NCBI GenBank assembly: GCA_004519485.1
Contig: CP038130.1
Span: 124,001 to 188,000, forward strand
Direction of reading: 5' to 3'
Source: Nannochloropsis oceanica
Lineage: Eukaryota; Sar; Eustigmatophyceae; Eustigmatales; Monodopsidaceae
Length of the DNA: 64,000 nucleotides
The notes beneath the pieces are model-generated. The model worked only from the letters and a program-made list of their open reading frames with translations. It had not been told where the DNA came from and made no database searches. Shown piece by piece: positions 1 to 11,096 of this stretch. The position numbers were made by a program, and so were the translations under genes. Within the stretch, counting starts at the first letter, position 1. Every line of letters starts with the position of its first letter.

Positions 1-88
1 TGCGATTAAGTACCAACTGAATTGCTATTCTCACTCTCTTTTCTCTCTCTCCTTTCTCTCTCTCCCTCTCTCCCCCTCGCTCCCTCAG

Positions 89-3000
89 CGATCGTCTGCC
101 TGAGGAAAGTCCGAACGACTACAACGACCGCCTAATCCGTGCCGCCTCCTCCTTCTACACCCAGCAGCTGGGGGAGGAGGGAGGGAGGGTGGTGATGGTG
201 TCCTACGACAAGGACAATCTCCGCAAGGCCAAGGCCGAGGGGATCGAGGTATTTTAATGCAGGGTGCCCCCCTCTTCCTCCCTCCCTCCCCTCCCCCCCT
301 CCCTCCCTCCCTCGTTGTCTCCTTAAATTCTTCTTGTGATCTCGTCTATCTCCTCTTAATTTCATCCTTACAATCGCCCCTCCACCTCCCCCCTCCCCCC
401 GCCCTCACTCCCTCCTTCAGGCCATGACGCTAGCCGCGCTTGTCTGCTCCACCCACCCCGAGCTATCAGATCTCTTGGCTGTCCCTTCCGCTGCCGCCGA
501 TGCCTACACCGGAACAAAGGGAGGGAGAGGAGGAGGGAAGGAAGGTGAGTGTGAGATGGGTGTAGTCGAGGCTCCTTCCCTCCCTCCCTCCCTCTCTCCC
601 TCCCTCCCTTTCACCCGTCTATCTCTCACCTTTCGCGCCATCCCTCCCTGACCACTATTGCTCATCTTTCCTCCCTCCCTCCCTCCCCCCCTCCCGTTCT
701 TCTTTCCTCCCTTCCTTGGTTTTTACAGAAATCTTGCCCGCGCATCTGTCGCCGGCTGAGCTCAATAAGGGCATCAAAAGCGGGCGCTTGCTCCAGGTAA
801 GCCCTCCCTCCCTCCCTCCCTCTCTCCTTCCCTTCCTCTCTCCCTCCTTCCTCCTCCAACTGCCCTCACTTCCTCCCTCTTTCCCTCTCTTCCTTCCTCT
901 CCCGACGTCCAGGGCACCCTGCGGGTTGAGCGTCACTGCTGGCACGACGCCTACGTTTCCGTCCGCGGCCTCGGTGATGGGGAGGGAGGGGGGGACGGGC
1001 GGGTGTCGGTGCTGGTGCGTGGCATGCAGAACGTGAACAGGGCATTGGACGGTGATGTGGTGGCCGTTGAGATATTGCCCAAGCAGCACTGGCTCACGGG
1101 GCAGGAGGAGGTAAGGGAGGGAGGGAGAGAGGGAGGGAGGGAGGGAGGGAGGGAGGGAGGGAGGGAGGGAGGGAGGGCAGGAGAATAGCACTGGTGACCC
1201 TTCTTCTTTTCACTCACCCTCACGCTCTGGATGTTTCTCGCGCGCTCACCAGCTGACATTCCAGGAAGAAAAAGAAGCCGCCGAGGCGGCTCAGGAAGGG
1301 AAGGTTCAGGGGGAAGGTGAGGGAGGGGAGAACGACACTCCCTCCAACTACGAAAGCCTTATCCCTTCTCCGGTCGTGCAGCCCCCGGCCTCCTCCTCCT
1401 CCTCCTCCTCCACCGTGAAGCCGACAGGGCGTGTAGTGGGAGTGATTAAGCGGTATGTCTCTCTCGAAGGACATCCCTCCCTCCCTCCCTCCCTTCCTCC
1501 CTCCCTTCCTTCCTCGGTTTGCTGTCTCCCTGACATCAACTTCCCCTCCCTCCCTTCCTTCCTCCCTCCCTCCCTCCCACAGAAATTGGCGTGTCTACTG
1601 CGGCAGCCTGCAAGCCAGTGCCGATAAAGTGGGAGGGGGAGGGGGAGGAAGTACCGTCTCGGCGCTCTTTGTGCCCGTCGATCGTCGTCTGCCCAAGGTG
1701 AGCCTTCCTCTCCCTCCTTCCTTCCCTCCCCTCCCGCCCCTCCCCCCCTCCCCTCTTACAACTCTCACACCTGGCCCGTGTTTCTCGTCCACCGATGGCA
1801 TGATGCTCATCGCTACCACTAACAGCATCCTCATTATCCAAATCATTATCATTCCTCATGATCCTCACCATCATCATTACATTCAAGAATATTCTAATCA
1901 CCATCCCAATCCTAATCCTAATCCTTCGTATCCTCAGGTGCGCCTTCAAACCCGACAACGCGAGGCCCTTCAAGATAAACGCATCCTCGTCGCCGTCGAT
2001 GGTACGTTCTCCCTCCCTCCCTCCCTCCTTCCCCCCCTCCCTCATATTCGATCATCCATCCCTCCCTTCCTCCCTCCCTCCCTCCCCCCCTCCCTCATAT
2101 TCGATCATCCATCCATCCATCCCTCCCTCCCTCCCTCCCTCCCTCCCCTCCCTCCCTCCCTCCCTCCCTCCCTACCTTATTAGCCTGGCCAGCCACCTCT
2201 CGTTTCCCCATCGGCCACTACGTCAAGACGCTCGGCGCAGTCGGCGACAAGGAGGTGGAGACGGAGGTAGGGAGGGAGGGAGGGAGGGAGGGAGGGAAGG
2301 AGGGACGGTCGTAGACTAATGCATCTGATTCGTCCTCGCGCTCTATACACCCGCAGGTTCTACTCCATGAGTACGACATTCCCTGGGAGCCCTTTTCCGA
2401 AAAGGTAGGACCTCCCTCCCTCCCTCCCTCCCTCCCTCCTTCCTTCCTTTCATCCCTTTCTCTCTCTCCTTCCCTCTCTCATGTTCGATCATCCGTCCAT
2501 CCTTTCCTCCCCCCCTCACCCTTCCTTCCCTCCCTTCCTTCCTATGTGATGGCCTGCCTGCCTCCGTCCGACTGGAAGATGACACCCTCCCTCCCTCCCT
2601 CCCTCCCTCCCTTCCTTCCTTCCTATGTGATGGCCTGCCTGCCTCCGTCCGACTGGAAGATGACACCCTCCCTCCCTCCCTCCCTCCCTCCCTCCCTCCC
2701 TCCCTCCCTAGGTGATGGCCTGCCTGCCTCCGTCCGACTGGAAAATGACACCCTCCCTCCCTCCCTCCCTCCCTCCCTCCCTCCCTCCCTCCCTCCCTCC
2801 CTCCCTCCCTAGGTGATGGCGTGCCTGCCTCCGTCCGACTGGAAAATGACGCCGGAGAACACGCAGGGAAGGAAGGATTTGAGGAGCGTACCTGTCATGA
2901 GCATCGACCCACCGGTGAGGGAGGAAGGGAAGGAGGGCGGGAGGGAGGGAAGGAGGCGAGGTGTGTTCACTCCTACATCCCCTCTCTTTGTTCTGACCGA

Positions 3001-6000
3001 TCCGATCCATTCGACCGACCCCAGGGATGCAAGGACATCGACGACGCCCTTCACTGCACGCGCCTTCCCAACGGCAACTTCGGTGCGTACCCCGCCCTCC
3101 CTCCCTCCCTCCTTCCCTCCCTCCTCCTCTCCCACCTCTACCCCTCCGTTCATTCGCTCCCTCCCTCCCTCCCTCCCTCCCTCCCTCTCTCCCTAGCTGT
3201 GGGTGTGCACATCGCGGACGTGTCTTATTTCGTGGCCCCGGGGAGCGCCTTGGACGAGGAGGCGGCCAACCGCTCCACGAGGTGAGGGAGGGAGGGAGGG
3301 ATGGAGGGAGGGATGGAGGGAGGGAGGGAGTGAGGGCGGGAGGGAGGGAGGGCGGGAGGGAGGAAGTCACGTGATAAACAAAAGAGGGGCAGGCTGGAAG
3401 ACTTGATGCCAAGGTCCTCAAGGAGGAAGGCTGCTTCTTGCCTCACCGCCCGCCCTCCCTCCCTCCCTCAGTACCTACCTGGTCCAGCGGCGCCTGGACA
3501 TGCTCCCAAAGCTCTTGACCGAGACCCTTTGCTCCCTGACGAGCACCAGCGACCACTTCGCTTTCAGGTAGGGAGGGAGAGAGGGAGGGAGGGAGGGGGC
3601 CTCCACACTTTCAACTCTTCCCTCTTGGCCATTCTTTTGACCTCAAATCCTCCGCGCTCGAATTGAACTCCCCTTTCCCTCCCTCCCTCCCTCCCTTCCT
3701 CCCTTCTCCCCGCAAGTGTGACCTGGGAATTGACCCCGCAGGCCGACATTGTGGCGGTGGATTTCTGCCGGTCCATCATCCGCTCGGTCGCCGCCCTCTC
3801 GTATCAGGAAGCCCAAAACATCCACGACGACCCCCGACGGAAGGACGCAGTGGCGACGGTAAGGAGGGAGGGCGGGGGAGAGAGAGGGGAGTAAGGTCGG
3901 GGTGAATCCGGCCCGTCTTGATCCTTTTTTTACTGACCTTCCCGCCTCCCTCCCTCCTTCTTTTCCTCCCTCCCTTCCTCCTTCACCAGGGCATCCGGGA
4001 TTTAAACAGTCTTGCCAAACAGCTCCGAAGCAAACGCATGGAGGCAGGCGCCCTCCTCCTCGCTTCCACGGAGGTCAAGTTTGTGCTGGATGCCGAGAGC
4101 GCCGATCCCTTGGATGTCCAGGTGCGTCCTTCCCCTCCTCCCTCCCTTCCTCCCTCCCTTCCTCCCTTTCCCTCCTCTGGTTTTCGCAGAACATTCTGTT
4201 TCTCCTCACTTCCACCTACTCCCTCCCTTCTTCCCTCCCTCCCTCCCGTCCTCCCCCCCTCCCTCTCTCTTTCTCTCCCACAGATGTATCAGCTGAAGGA
4301 GACACACGCCCTAGTCGAAGAATTCATGCTTCTGGCCAACATTACCGTGGGGAAGAAGATACTCCGGCACTACCCTACCCTGAGGTAGCCCTCCCTCTCT
4401 CCTCCCTTCTTTCCCTCCTTTCCCCCCCATCCTTCTCCAACATGTATTATTCATACGTTCCTCGCTTGCGCTCTCTTTCCCGGATACCCACCCTCACTCC
4501 CTCCTCCTCCCTCCCTCCTCCTCCCTCCCTCCTCCTCCCTCTCTCCTCCTCCCTCCCTCCTCCAGTCTCCTGCGTCGTCACCCGTCCCCCTCCCGCGAGC
4601 GTTTCGAGCCGCTCATCGCTGCTGCTGCCTCCCGCGGCTTTACTCTCTGTGTAGACGACAGCAGGGCGCTACAGCAGTCTCTCGATGCCTCCACGGACAA
4701 GGATGACCCTTATATCAACAGAATTGTGCGCATTCTGGCCACCAGGTAAGCCCTCCCTCCCTCCCTCCCTCCCTCCCTCCCTCCCTCCCTCCCTCCTTCC
4801 TTCCTTCCACTGGACCGCTAGTCAAGAGAGAGAGAGAGATTTCCATTCTCGTCACCTTTCCATGCTCACAACCCCTCCCTCCCTCCCTCCCTCCCTCCCT
4901 TCACCAGGTGCATGTTTCCAGCACAGTATTTCTGCTCGGGGGAGTGTCCGCAGGGGGAATGGCACCACTACGGACTCGCTGCCCCTATCTACACGCACTT
5001 CACCAGCCCTATTCGGCGGTATGGAAGAGGGGAAGAGGGAGAGAAGGAGGGAGGGAAGGAAAGGGATCTCAGCATTCATCCCCTCGCGCGTCTATGAGTT
5101 CATCCTACTCAGAATCTCACCTCTCCCTCTCCCTCGCTCAACCCTTCCTCCCTCCTTCCCTCCCTCCCTCCTTCTCTCCCTCCCTCCCTCTCTTCCTTCC
5201 TCCCTCTCTTCCTCCCTTCCTCCTTCAGCTACGCTGACATAGTCGTTCATCGCCTCCTCGCCGCGGCCATTGGAGTCGCCCCCCTCCCTGAGGCCCTCAT
5301 GGACAAGGGCAATCTGCACGATCTTAGCGAGAACATGAACCGACGACACAAGGCAGCGCAGGTAAGGCTGGGTCACGAACGAGGGAGGGAGGGAAGGTGA
5401 GAGGGAAGAAGCGGTTTCTACGTCTTCCGAATTTTGCGTGCGAGCGTGCGATGACAAATCCTGATCCTCTCCCCCTCCCTCCCTCCCTTCTTCTATCCCT
5501 GCCTCTCCCCCTTCCTCAGAACGCGGGGCGGGGGTCCACAGCCTTCCACACTGTCCTCTTCTTCAAAGAGAACCCGGCAGAGGCCGAAGACGCCTACATT
5601 TTGCGCATATTAGAGACGAGGCTCATCGTGTTGGTGCCGCGTTTCGGGATCGAGGTATGGACTGAGGCAGGGAGGGAAGGAATGGAGATGTATACACGAC
5701 ACTATGTGGGTGACATGACCAAGCTCTCTTCTCCACTCCCTTTCTATCTCGCTGCCCTTTCCTTCACGTTTCTCTCTCTCTCTGTACTCAATGTGTGCAA
5801 ATGGTTGATTCCTTGCTGATCCTCTTTTCCTCCCCACTCCCCCACACTTCTTCCTTTTTGTCCTTCTTATCAGGGTTCCATCGACCTTAAACCGCTTGCC
5901 GACCACGGGCTCTTGAATCGAGATGCGGACGGCCACCGCATCACCTGTCCAGGTCTGTGTCATTTTCTCCTTTCTATTCCCTCTTTTTCTCTTCTCTTCC

Positions 6001-6347
6001 CATTTCGAGCCGACGGAGTTGACTTGCTTTCTCTCTTTCCTCCCGACCCGCCCACCTCATCTCTTGACTCACCACACACAGACACTCACAATTCTTTTCC
6101 TCCTTCTCCCGCCCCCTCGTTCTTTCCCTCCCCCTTCCAAAAAGGTAACATCAAGCTCCGAGTCTTTGACAAGGTGCAGGTGGGCATCCGCGTGGCTGAA
6201 GGTCAGGCCGCGCATCGCGACGCCGTATTGTATACACTCAAGCGCCCTCTCATTCCTGGACTAGAGGAAGCGGCGGTCGGGGGAGGAGGAAAGAAGACAG
6301 GAGTAGGGGCAGCGCTGGGTAAGCGTAAAGGCGGAGGAAGCAAGTAA
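89..6347 (+). CDS. DIS3: DIS3/Rrp44 exosome 3'-5' exoribonuclease (5' partial)
   Basis: Catalytic subunit of the RNA exosome, degrading RNA 3' to 5' in nucleus and cytoplasm. Exons as read from GT/AG borders and reading frame: 89-248, 421-544, 729-796, 913-1110, 1253-1452, 1583-1697, 1938-2001, 2184-2266, 2357-2405, 2813-2914, 3025-3082, 3197-3281, 3472-3567, 3717-3858, 3990-4121, 4284-4384, 4566-4745, 4908-5018, 5229-5361, 5520-5654, 5874-5952, 6145-6347. The first exon is the end of the PIN domain. It is followed by cold-shock domains ([18 protein letters not shown]) and the RNB domain with the catalytic Asp cluster [27 protein letters not shown] and [16 protein letters not shown]. An S1-like end and a basic tail (GKRKGGGSK) close the protein. 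About 870 codons are visible; most of the PIN domain lies upstream of the window. Exon 9 and exon 10 do not join in phase as read (see findings). Introns are filled with CCCT/GGGA repeats. Identity is firm. Confidence 0.95.
1111..1186 (+). repeat. GGGA tetranucleotide tract at an intron donor (DIS3 intron 4)
   Basis: The intron starts GTAAGGGAGGG and continues as an almost uninterrupted GGGA array. It is typical of the donor-side tracts in this window. The array has no stop codon in any frame and has G-quadruplex potential as RNA. Confidence 0.85.
2546..2812 (+). repeat. Three tandem intronic copies of the 5' end of DIS3 exon 10
   Basis: The first ~41 bases of exon 10 (starting GTGATGGC at 2813) also occur at 2546-2586, 2627-2667 and 2712-2752. 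The copies are separated by CCCT arrays, giving unit spacings of 81, 85 and 101 bases. Copies 1 and 2 are preceded by TAT and carry GAAGATG. Copy 3, like the real exon, is preceded by TAG and carries GAAAATG. Copy 3 therefore keeps an acceptor-like AG, but it runs into CCCT repeat and the TAG at 2810-2812. Confidence 0.9.
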
Positions 6348-7387
6348 CTGAGAGATGGACGGGAATCGGTGGGAGCAAGGTAAAGAAGATACTAGAAAAT
6401 AGTAACCACAGGACATCAACAAAAAAGAAAACAAAGGAGAAAGTATGCATTGCTCGGCATGGAGTGCTCGATATCGCGATGTCCAATTTCTCCCCTCGAG
6501 TCTTAAAATTTTAATAATAATCAAACGTTTAACTCAAAAATCGGCGGTTACGCGCTTTGTGGTAGACTATTTTTATTCTTCTCTTCGGACTTTGCTCTTA
6601 CCTTGTGCGCGTATCGTGTTGAAGGGTAGAGCCTGGTAAACTCTGCATGACCTTCTCGCTCAGATGAGCTCGAAAAGGCAAACGTGTGAAATAAATGGAT
6701 GTGGGCGCGTGGATTAAGAACCTAGGTCAATGGGTGGTATTTCTTGAGTCGAAGTAGAGCGCGAGTTCATTGAAGAGTAGCACTGTGCCTATCTCTCCGT
6801 GCTCCTGCTCGCACTTCCAGCCTTTGTTATTCTAATACCACGCGTTAACAGGGAGGAGAGGAGGGAGGGAGTGGAGGAGTGAACGAAAAAGCTGTAGGCC
6901 AGACGTATAGTTTGAAATCTCTCCGAAGGTTCACCCCGTCTCCCTTAATCTTCCTCCCCCTCGCCCATTACCCATATCGATGCCCGGCATGACTACTGCG
7001 GTGTAAAAGTAAGACTTGCAGATGTATTGGCCCGAGCTGTGTGAAGACGGGATTTTTGCTGGCAACGATTACGTTGATGCAGCAAATGCCAGGGGGCAGA
7101 GTTGGGAGTTTTAGTATTGAAGATAGTTGACGGTTAGTGAGGCCGTAATGAGAGAAGAGAGAGACCTAAAAGAATGGCTTTTAAAGTGGTAAGTTTTGAG
7201 AGCAAAAAGGATGGAGGGAAGGAGGGAAGGAGGGAGGGGGGAAGGACAACCACTTTACATCCAACAGCGGTTTTGAGGAAATGCACGACTAGAATCACAA
7301 GTGAATGGATGGAATGAGTATTCGGCTTCTGTTTCACAATGTAACTTGCTTTACTTCTCTTTCTATACGGTTCGCTATGTACACTCC
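6348..7387. other. Intergenic region between convergent genes
   Basis: Holds the 3' ends of DIS3 (+) and the downstream membrane-protein gene (-). An AATAAA-like hexamer near 6690 could be the DIS3 polyadenylation signal. Short GGGA tracts lie at about 6850-6870 and 7210-7240. No convincing ORF, tRNA or repeat element was seen. Confidence 0.5.
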
Positions 7388-8585
7388 CTACTTTGCCTTC
7401 TTTTTCTCCTCTACCTCCTCTTTCGCATTCCCTTTACCTCTTCCCCCCTCCTCCTTCTTCCTCTGTGGCAACACCAACTTTACTAAGGCCACAGGTGCCG
7501 CTGCATGTGCAATTATGATGCTAAGGGGCCCCAAAATTGGAATCATCAAAACAAGGGTAAATGGTAACACAAAGGCAAGCGCTGCGACCTTCTGAGGATT
7601 TTCACGCACCAACAAGGCGAGCTCGGCGCGGCGGGAGAGGGGGGGTTGCTGCCGCCCAAGGTAGGGGAGATTGAGTTCTTGCAAGGAGGCGGTGAGGGAG
7701 AGAAGAAAGGAGAGGAGGAGAGTGGAGGGGTATTCAGTGAGGGGGAAGGTGGTGATGACGGCAGCGGCGACAGTATGCGAGGGGGAGAGGTAGCGGGAGA
7801 GAGTGTAGAGCTGTGGTTTGAGTGGGGGTTTGGACAGTGAATTGTCGAATGTGTGCTCTCACAATGTCTCAAAGCGAATACACATGTCAGTCACTCAAGC
7901 TCTAAGTCTATCGCTTCTGGCATCAGTGAAAAAAGGACGTTCGGTACTTCCTTTCCCCTGCTCTTCCCCACTTCTTCTTGTATCGACCACCATCCTCCAC
8001 CCCACGAACCTTGAATATAAACTTGAGCCCGCGGCCCACCAAAGGAATCCAGCTCAGAAGCCAATAGATTGGGAGGAAAAGGACGACGCTCATCCAACGC
8101 TTTGCTTCGGTCTTGGCTATGTCCCAACCGGAACGAGGGGCTCGCTTACGCAGGTCGGCCGTCAGAGACTCGTCGAGCGAGGATAGCACAGCGAGGTAGC
8201 ATCGGTCGAGAGGGGCGTACCAAACGAAGCGGAGGATGATGTTGATGAGGATGGGGATGGTGGTGTTCATGACCCAGTACCATTGCTGAACGCGGGGCGT
8301 CTGTGAGGACAAGCCCGTGAACCACAAAATTAGGCGCAAAGGCACGATGGTGCCGAGATAGAAGAGGAGAGAGAGGCCGAGAATAGGGATAAGGATGCGC
8401 TTATGCAGGGAGACTACGTAAGGATCTTTCACAACCGTGGCCACCGCCTGGGCTGCAGTTCGGAGCCCGAGAAGGGTTTGATTGAGGACGAAGAGAGCAA
8501 GCTCTCGAGCTGGACTTGCCGGCGGACCACCAATGGCCGCTGCAGCAGCCATGACATCAACAGATGAAGACGACGACAAAGACAT
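7388..8585 (-). CDS. Small multi-pass membrane protein (EI24-like at best)
   Basis: Two exons fit: 8585-8010 and 7648-7388, joined in phase 0 across a 361-base intron (donor GTTCGT, acceptor GGCAG), giving about 278 residues. Hydrophobic segments are seen around residues 67-95 (ILIPILGLSLLFYLG...), 110-125 (IPILINIILRFVWYA) and 165-185 (VVLFLPIYWLLSWIPLVG). A long pair is encoded by exon 2 (VAALAFVLPFTLVLMIPILG and on). The tail is Lys/Glu rich. The IPILGP-type motif in the last hydrophobic stretch recalls EI24/CysZ-type membrane proteins, but I cannot claim membership. The splice junction is inferred; an alternative acceptor at about 7680 gives a soluble C-terminus in another frame. The hydrophobic second exon makes the chosen model more likely. 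Function unknown. Confidence 0.55.
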
Positions 8586-9007
8586 ACGTGGGCCTCTGTC
8601 CTGTTAAATATGTTTGTGCATGTGGTTACAGACGGCCTTGAAGAAAAGACGGCGATGCAACCTCTGTCTCAGCCTTGTGAAACTGGTCGTGGAGGTATAA
8701 TGAATGGACATACACTGCACGTGCGCACAGGAAACACAAAATACACTTGACCAATATGATCTTGAGAGTAATCTATAATATCCTGATCCACCTCTATCTG
8801 CGGCAGTCAAGCGGAATTAAGGCAAAGCCGTGCTAGAAAACCTCCCTTTTTCCTCTTTTCTCCCTTTTCTCTCGCCTCATGCACCGTGGATTGTTTGTAA
8901 ATTAACCAAGGAACCCCAGCGCTAGCTATATATTGATAAGAACGCACAAGATATTACAGCACTGTCCCTTTTTTTCGTCTTTGTCCTGACTTTTACTTTT
9001 TCCCAAC
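8586..9007. other. Spacer between two minus-strand genes
   Basis: Contains the promoter/5' leader of the membrane-protein gene (start codon at 8585) and the 3' end of the TAP42-like gene. It includes a T-rich stretch around 8960-9000. Nothing else was recognised. Confidence 0.45.
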
Positions 9008-10468
9008 TCAAAATCGCTTCCCCATCTTATTCCCACTCCCCCGCGGGTTGGCATCCTTCCAGTCATCCCAGGCGCGGTCATGGAACGCTGCCTGCTCCAC
9101 CAGCTCCGCCTCGTCCTCCTTCCCTTCCTCCTCCAATTGCTTGTACCTTCTTGGACCTGCTGGTGCCTCCGCCGCTAGCTTTGCCTTGGCCTCTCGTTCT
9201 TCCGCTGCTGCAACTTCTTGAGCCGCGAACTCCTCAAGAGAGACAGTTGGAAGGCTGTAGCCTGGCTGAAACACACGAGCTCGAAGTTCTTCTTGCCGAA
9301 TGCGGAGCTGTCCTCCAGGTCCCCCCTTATCGATGTGAGTAACCTGCATGCCACTACTACTGCTGCACGCCCTGCCGTTCTGGCCGGGGCGTTGCCGTGT
9401 ATCCCCCCTCCCTCCCCCCCTTTCTCCTACTCCTCCTCCTCCACCTCCAACTACCCTCTGCATCATCGACAAAAGTTTCGTTTCCTGCCGAAGCATAGGC
9501 CACTCATCTAAGACTTTTCTCGCCCCCATCTCAATCCACAACTTCGTCCTCTCCCTCTCCACCTCATCCAACTCCCCCTCCTCTTCCTCCTCCTCGTCCC
9601 CATCCTCCCCGCGCTTTCTACCCCTCTTCTTTTGCTGTAATTTGTCGTGCAAATAGTTGAGCTCACGCAGCCTTTCCTTTCCTGCCCTTTCCCTTCGAAA
9701 CCTCTCGATTTTCAACGCTCGCTGCATCCCTGCATCCATCCCTCCTTCACCTATACTTCCTTTGCTTGTCGGCAACACCGCCCGTCGTCGTCTATCATTA
9801 TCATGGCCCCCTTCCTCTTCTTCCTCTTCCTCCTCCCCCTCCTCTTCCTCCATCCTCCTCTCTGCCTCCCACGCCCTTTTATCCTCACCCTTCAGGAAAC
9901 CCAAGCCTTCACACCTCAGCATGAAAGCCTCCCAGTGTCTCTTCTCCCTCTCCATCCCTCTCTTCCTCGCATCCCCTCCCCCACCCACCCTCCCGCCCTC
10001 CATCGGGACTTTACCATGTAGTACCCCCAGGTAAAAATCAACCAGGACGTATTTCAAGTCAGCCGTGGCTACGTCATCTACTTTTTCGTTCGAAGACAAC
10101 AATCCAAGCCCGTGCACCTTTTTGGAGATCTCGTACAATAACGCCAGGCCTTTTTGGAGGTCGTCGGCTTCGCTGCTGGAGGCGGAGGGAGAGGAGGAGG
10201 AGCAGGAGGATGGGGGGGAGGAGAAGTAGGGGCAGGGGCAGGGGATGCTGTCATCCAGGCGAGCGACGAGTGCTTGGGCTTCCTGGAAGAGGGCGGACAG
10301 AGGTTTGTCTGTGCTGACTTGGTTTTGTTGATGGTCTGGCGAGGATGTACTGCGGCTGGGATTGGCGCGGTCAAGTGAGAGGGCGGCGAGGCGTTCGGAG
10401 GGAAGGAGGTCGGCCATCGGAAAGTGCTGGAGTGAGGACCGGAATAGCGTAAGTTTGATGGTAGGCAC
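9008..10468 (-). CDS. TAP42: TAP42/IGBP1 (alpha-4) family PP2A-associated protein
   Basis: Regulatory partner of type 2A phosphatase catalytic subunits, acting in TOR-linked signalling and in protection of free PP2A catalytic subunit. Single exon, 486 residues. Family features: an N-terminal helical repeat region (LSALFQEAQALVARLDDS, LQKGLALLYEISKKVHGLGL, TADLKYVLVDFYLGVLHGKV); a basic/acidic middle with RALKIERFRREKAG-like residues 235-265; and the diagnostic C-terminus DDWKDANPRGSGNKMGKRF. Met18 (MADLLPSERLAAL) is an alternative and perhaps better start, because the first 17 residues look like leader. Poly-Glu (about residues 205-225) and Ser/Gly inserts lengthen it relative to the usual ~350 residues. 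Its start faces that of the next gene across 630 bases. Confidence 0.9.
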   Translation of the reverse strand: MPTIKLTLFRSSLQHFPMADLLPSERLAALSLDRANPSRSTSSPDHQQNQVSTDKPLSALFQEAQALVARLDDSIPCPCPYFSSPPSSCSSSSPSASSSEADDLQKGLALLYEISKKVHGLGLLSSNEKVDDVATADLKYVLVDFYLGVLHGKVPMEGGRVGGGGDARKRGMEREKRHWEAFMLRCEGLGFLKGEDKRAWEAERRMEEEEGEEEEEEEEGGHDNDRRRRAVLPTSKGSIGEGGMDAGMQRALKIERFRRERAGKERLRELNYLHDKLQQKKRGRKRGEDGDEEEEEEGELDEVERERTKLWIEMGARKVLDEWPMLRQETKLLSMMQRVVGGGGGGVGERGGGRGDTRQRPGQNGRACSSSSGMQVTHIDKGGPGGQLRIRQEELRARVFQPGYSLPTVSLEEFAAQEVAAAEEREAKAKLAAEAPAGPRRYKQLEEEGKEDEAELVEQAAFHDRAWDDWKDANPRGSGNKMGKRF

Positions 10469-11096
10469 AGAGTAAGAAGAGGATGGAATTACACGCTTTA
10501 GGAGGGTGGGGTTGTTTTGCTAGCTGCAAGACGTGACAAGGAGGACAGGAAGGGAAGGAGGAGACCCGACGGGGAGGTCGAGACTCCCGGAGGAATAGGA
10601 ACAGCGGGCAACGTTTAAACAATGTCTTGTCTGTAGGGGGTGAATTCAAAATGCAATATCACACAAATATACAGATACATATACCGCGGAATAAGGCCTC
10701 CCTTGACAGTGGAGGTCGTCATCCCTTCGCTCCCTTTTTTACAACGCTCTGGCGAGTGTAGACGCCCCGAGACGACAGGCTGTGGATATGCAAGCGGCAC
10801 GACAGTACTTGCCCTATGACCACCATATCCCACAGTCTGTGCGTGGAAGGAGCGGCACATTTAGCGTCTCACCACAGCAGGCGCATGGCAGATGATGGTG
10901 TGCGTGGTTTTCGTTTCATCTTGGCCGTCTTCAACTTCTTCCTCGATCGCCGCCAACACCCGCGCACCAACACATGTCCTCGTCGACGGGGTACCTCACG
11001 CACTCCACATTCACACCCCACCTTTCCACATTCCATCAAAGCCACATATATCTGGCAGGTTTATAGACTGGCCTGCCACAACGGCTGACCTCCGAG
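10469..11096. promoter_or_regulatory. Divergent intergenic region (TAP42-like / PA-domain protein)
   Basis: About 630 bases between two start codons facing away from each other, so it should hold both promoters. An AT-rich stretch (ATACAGATACATATACC, 10667-10685) is visible. No clear TATA box can be assigned to either gene. Confidence 0.4.

Noticed and set aside
1003-1188. Open frames made of REGG or SLPP peptides throughout the window
   Set aside because: They are translations of GGGA/CCCT arrays, which are stop-free in every frame; most are introns and carry no protein signal.
2546-2812. Regularly spaced ~41-base repeats resembling a CRISPR array
   Set aside because: The repeat is the start of an exon and the spacers are simple CCCT arrays; this is tandem duplication in a eukaryotic intron.
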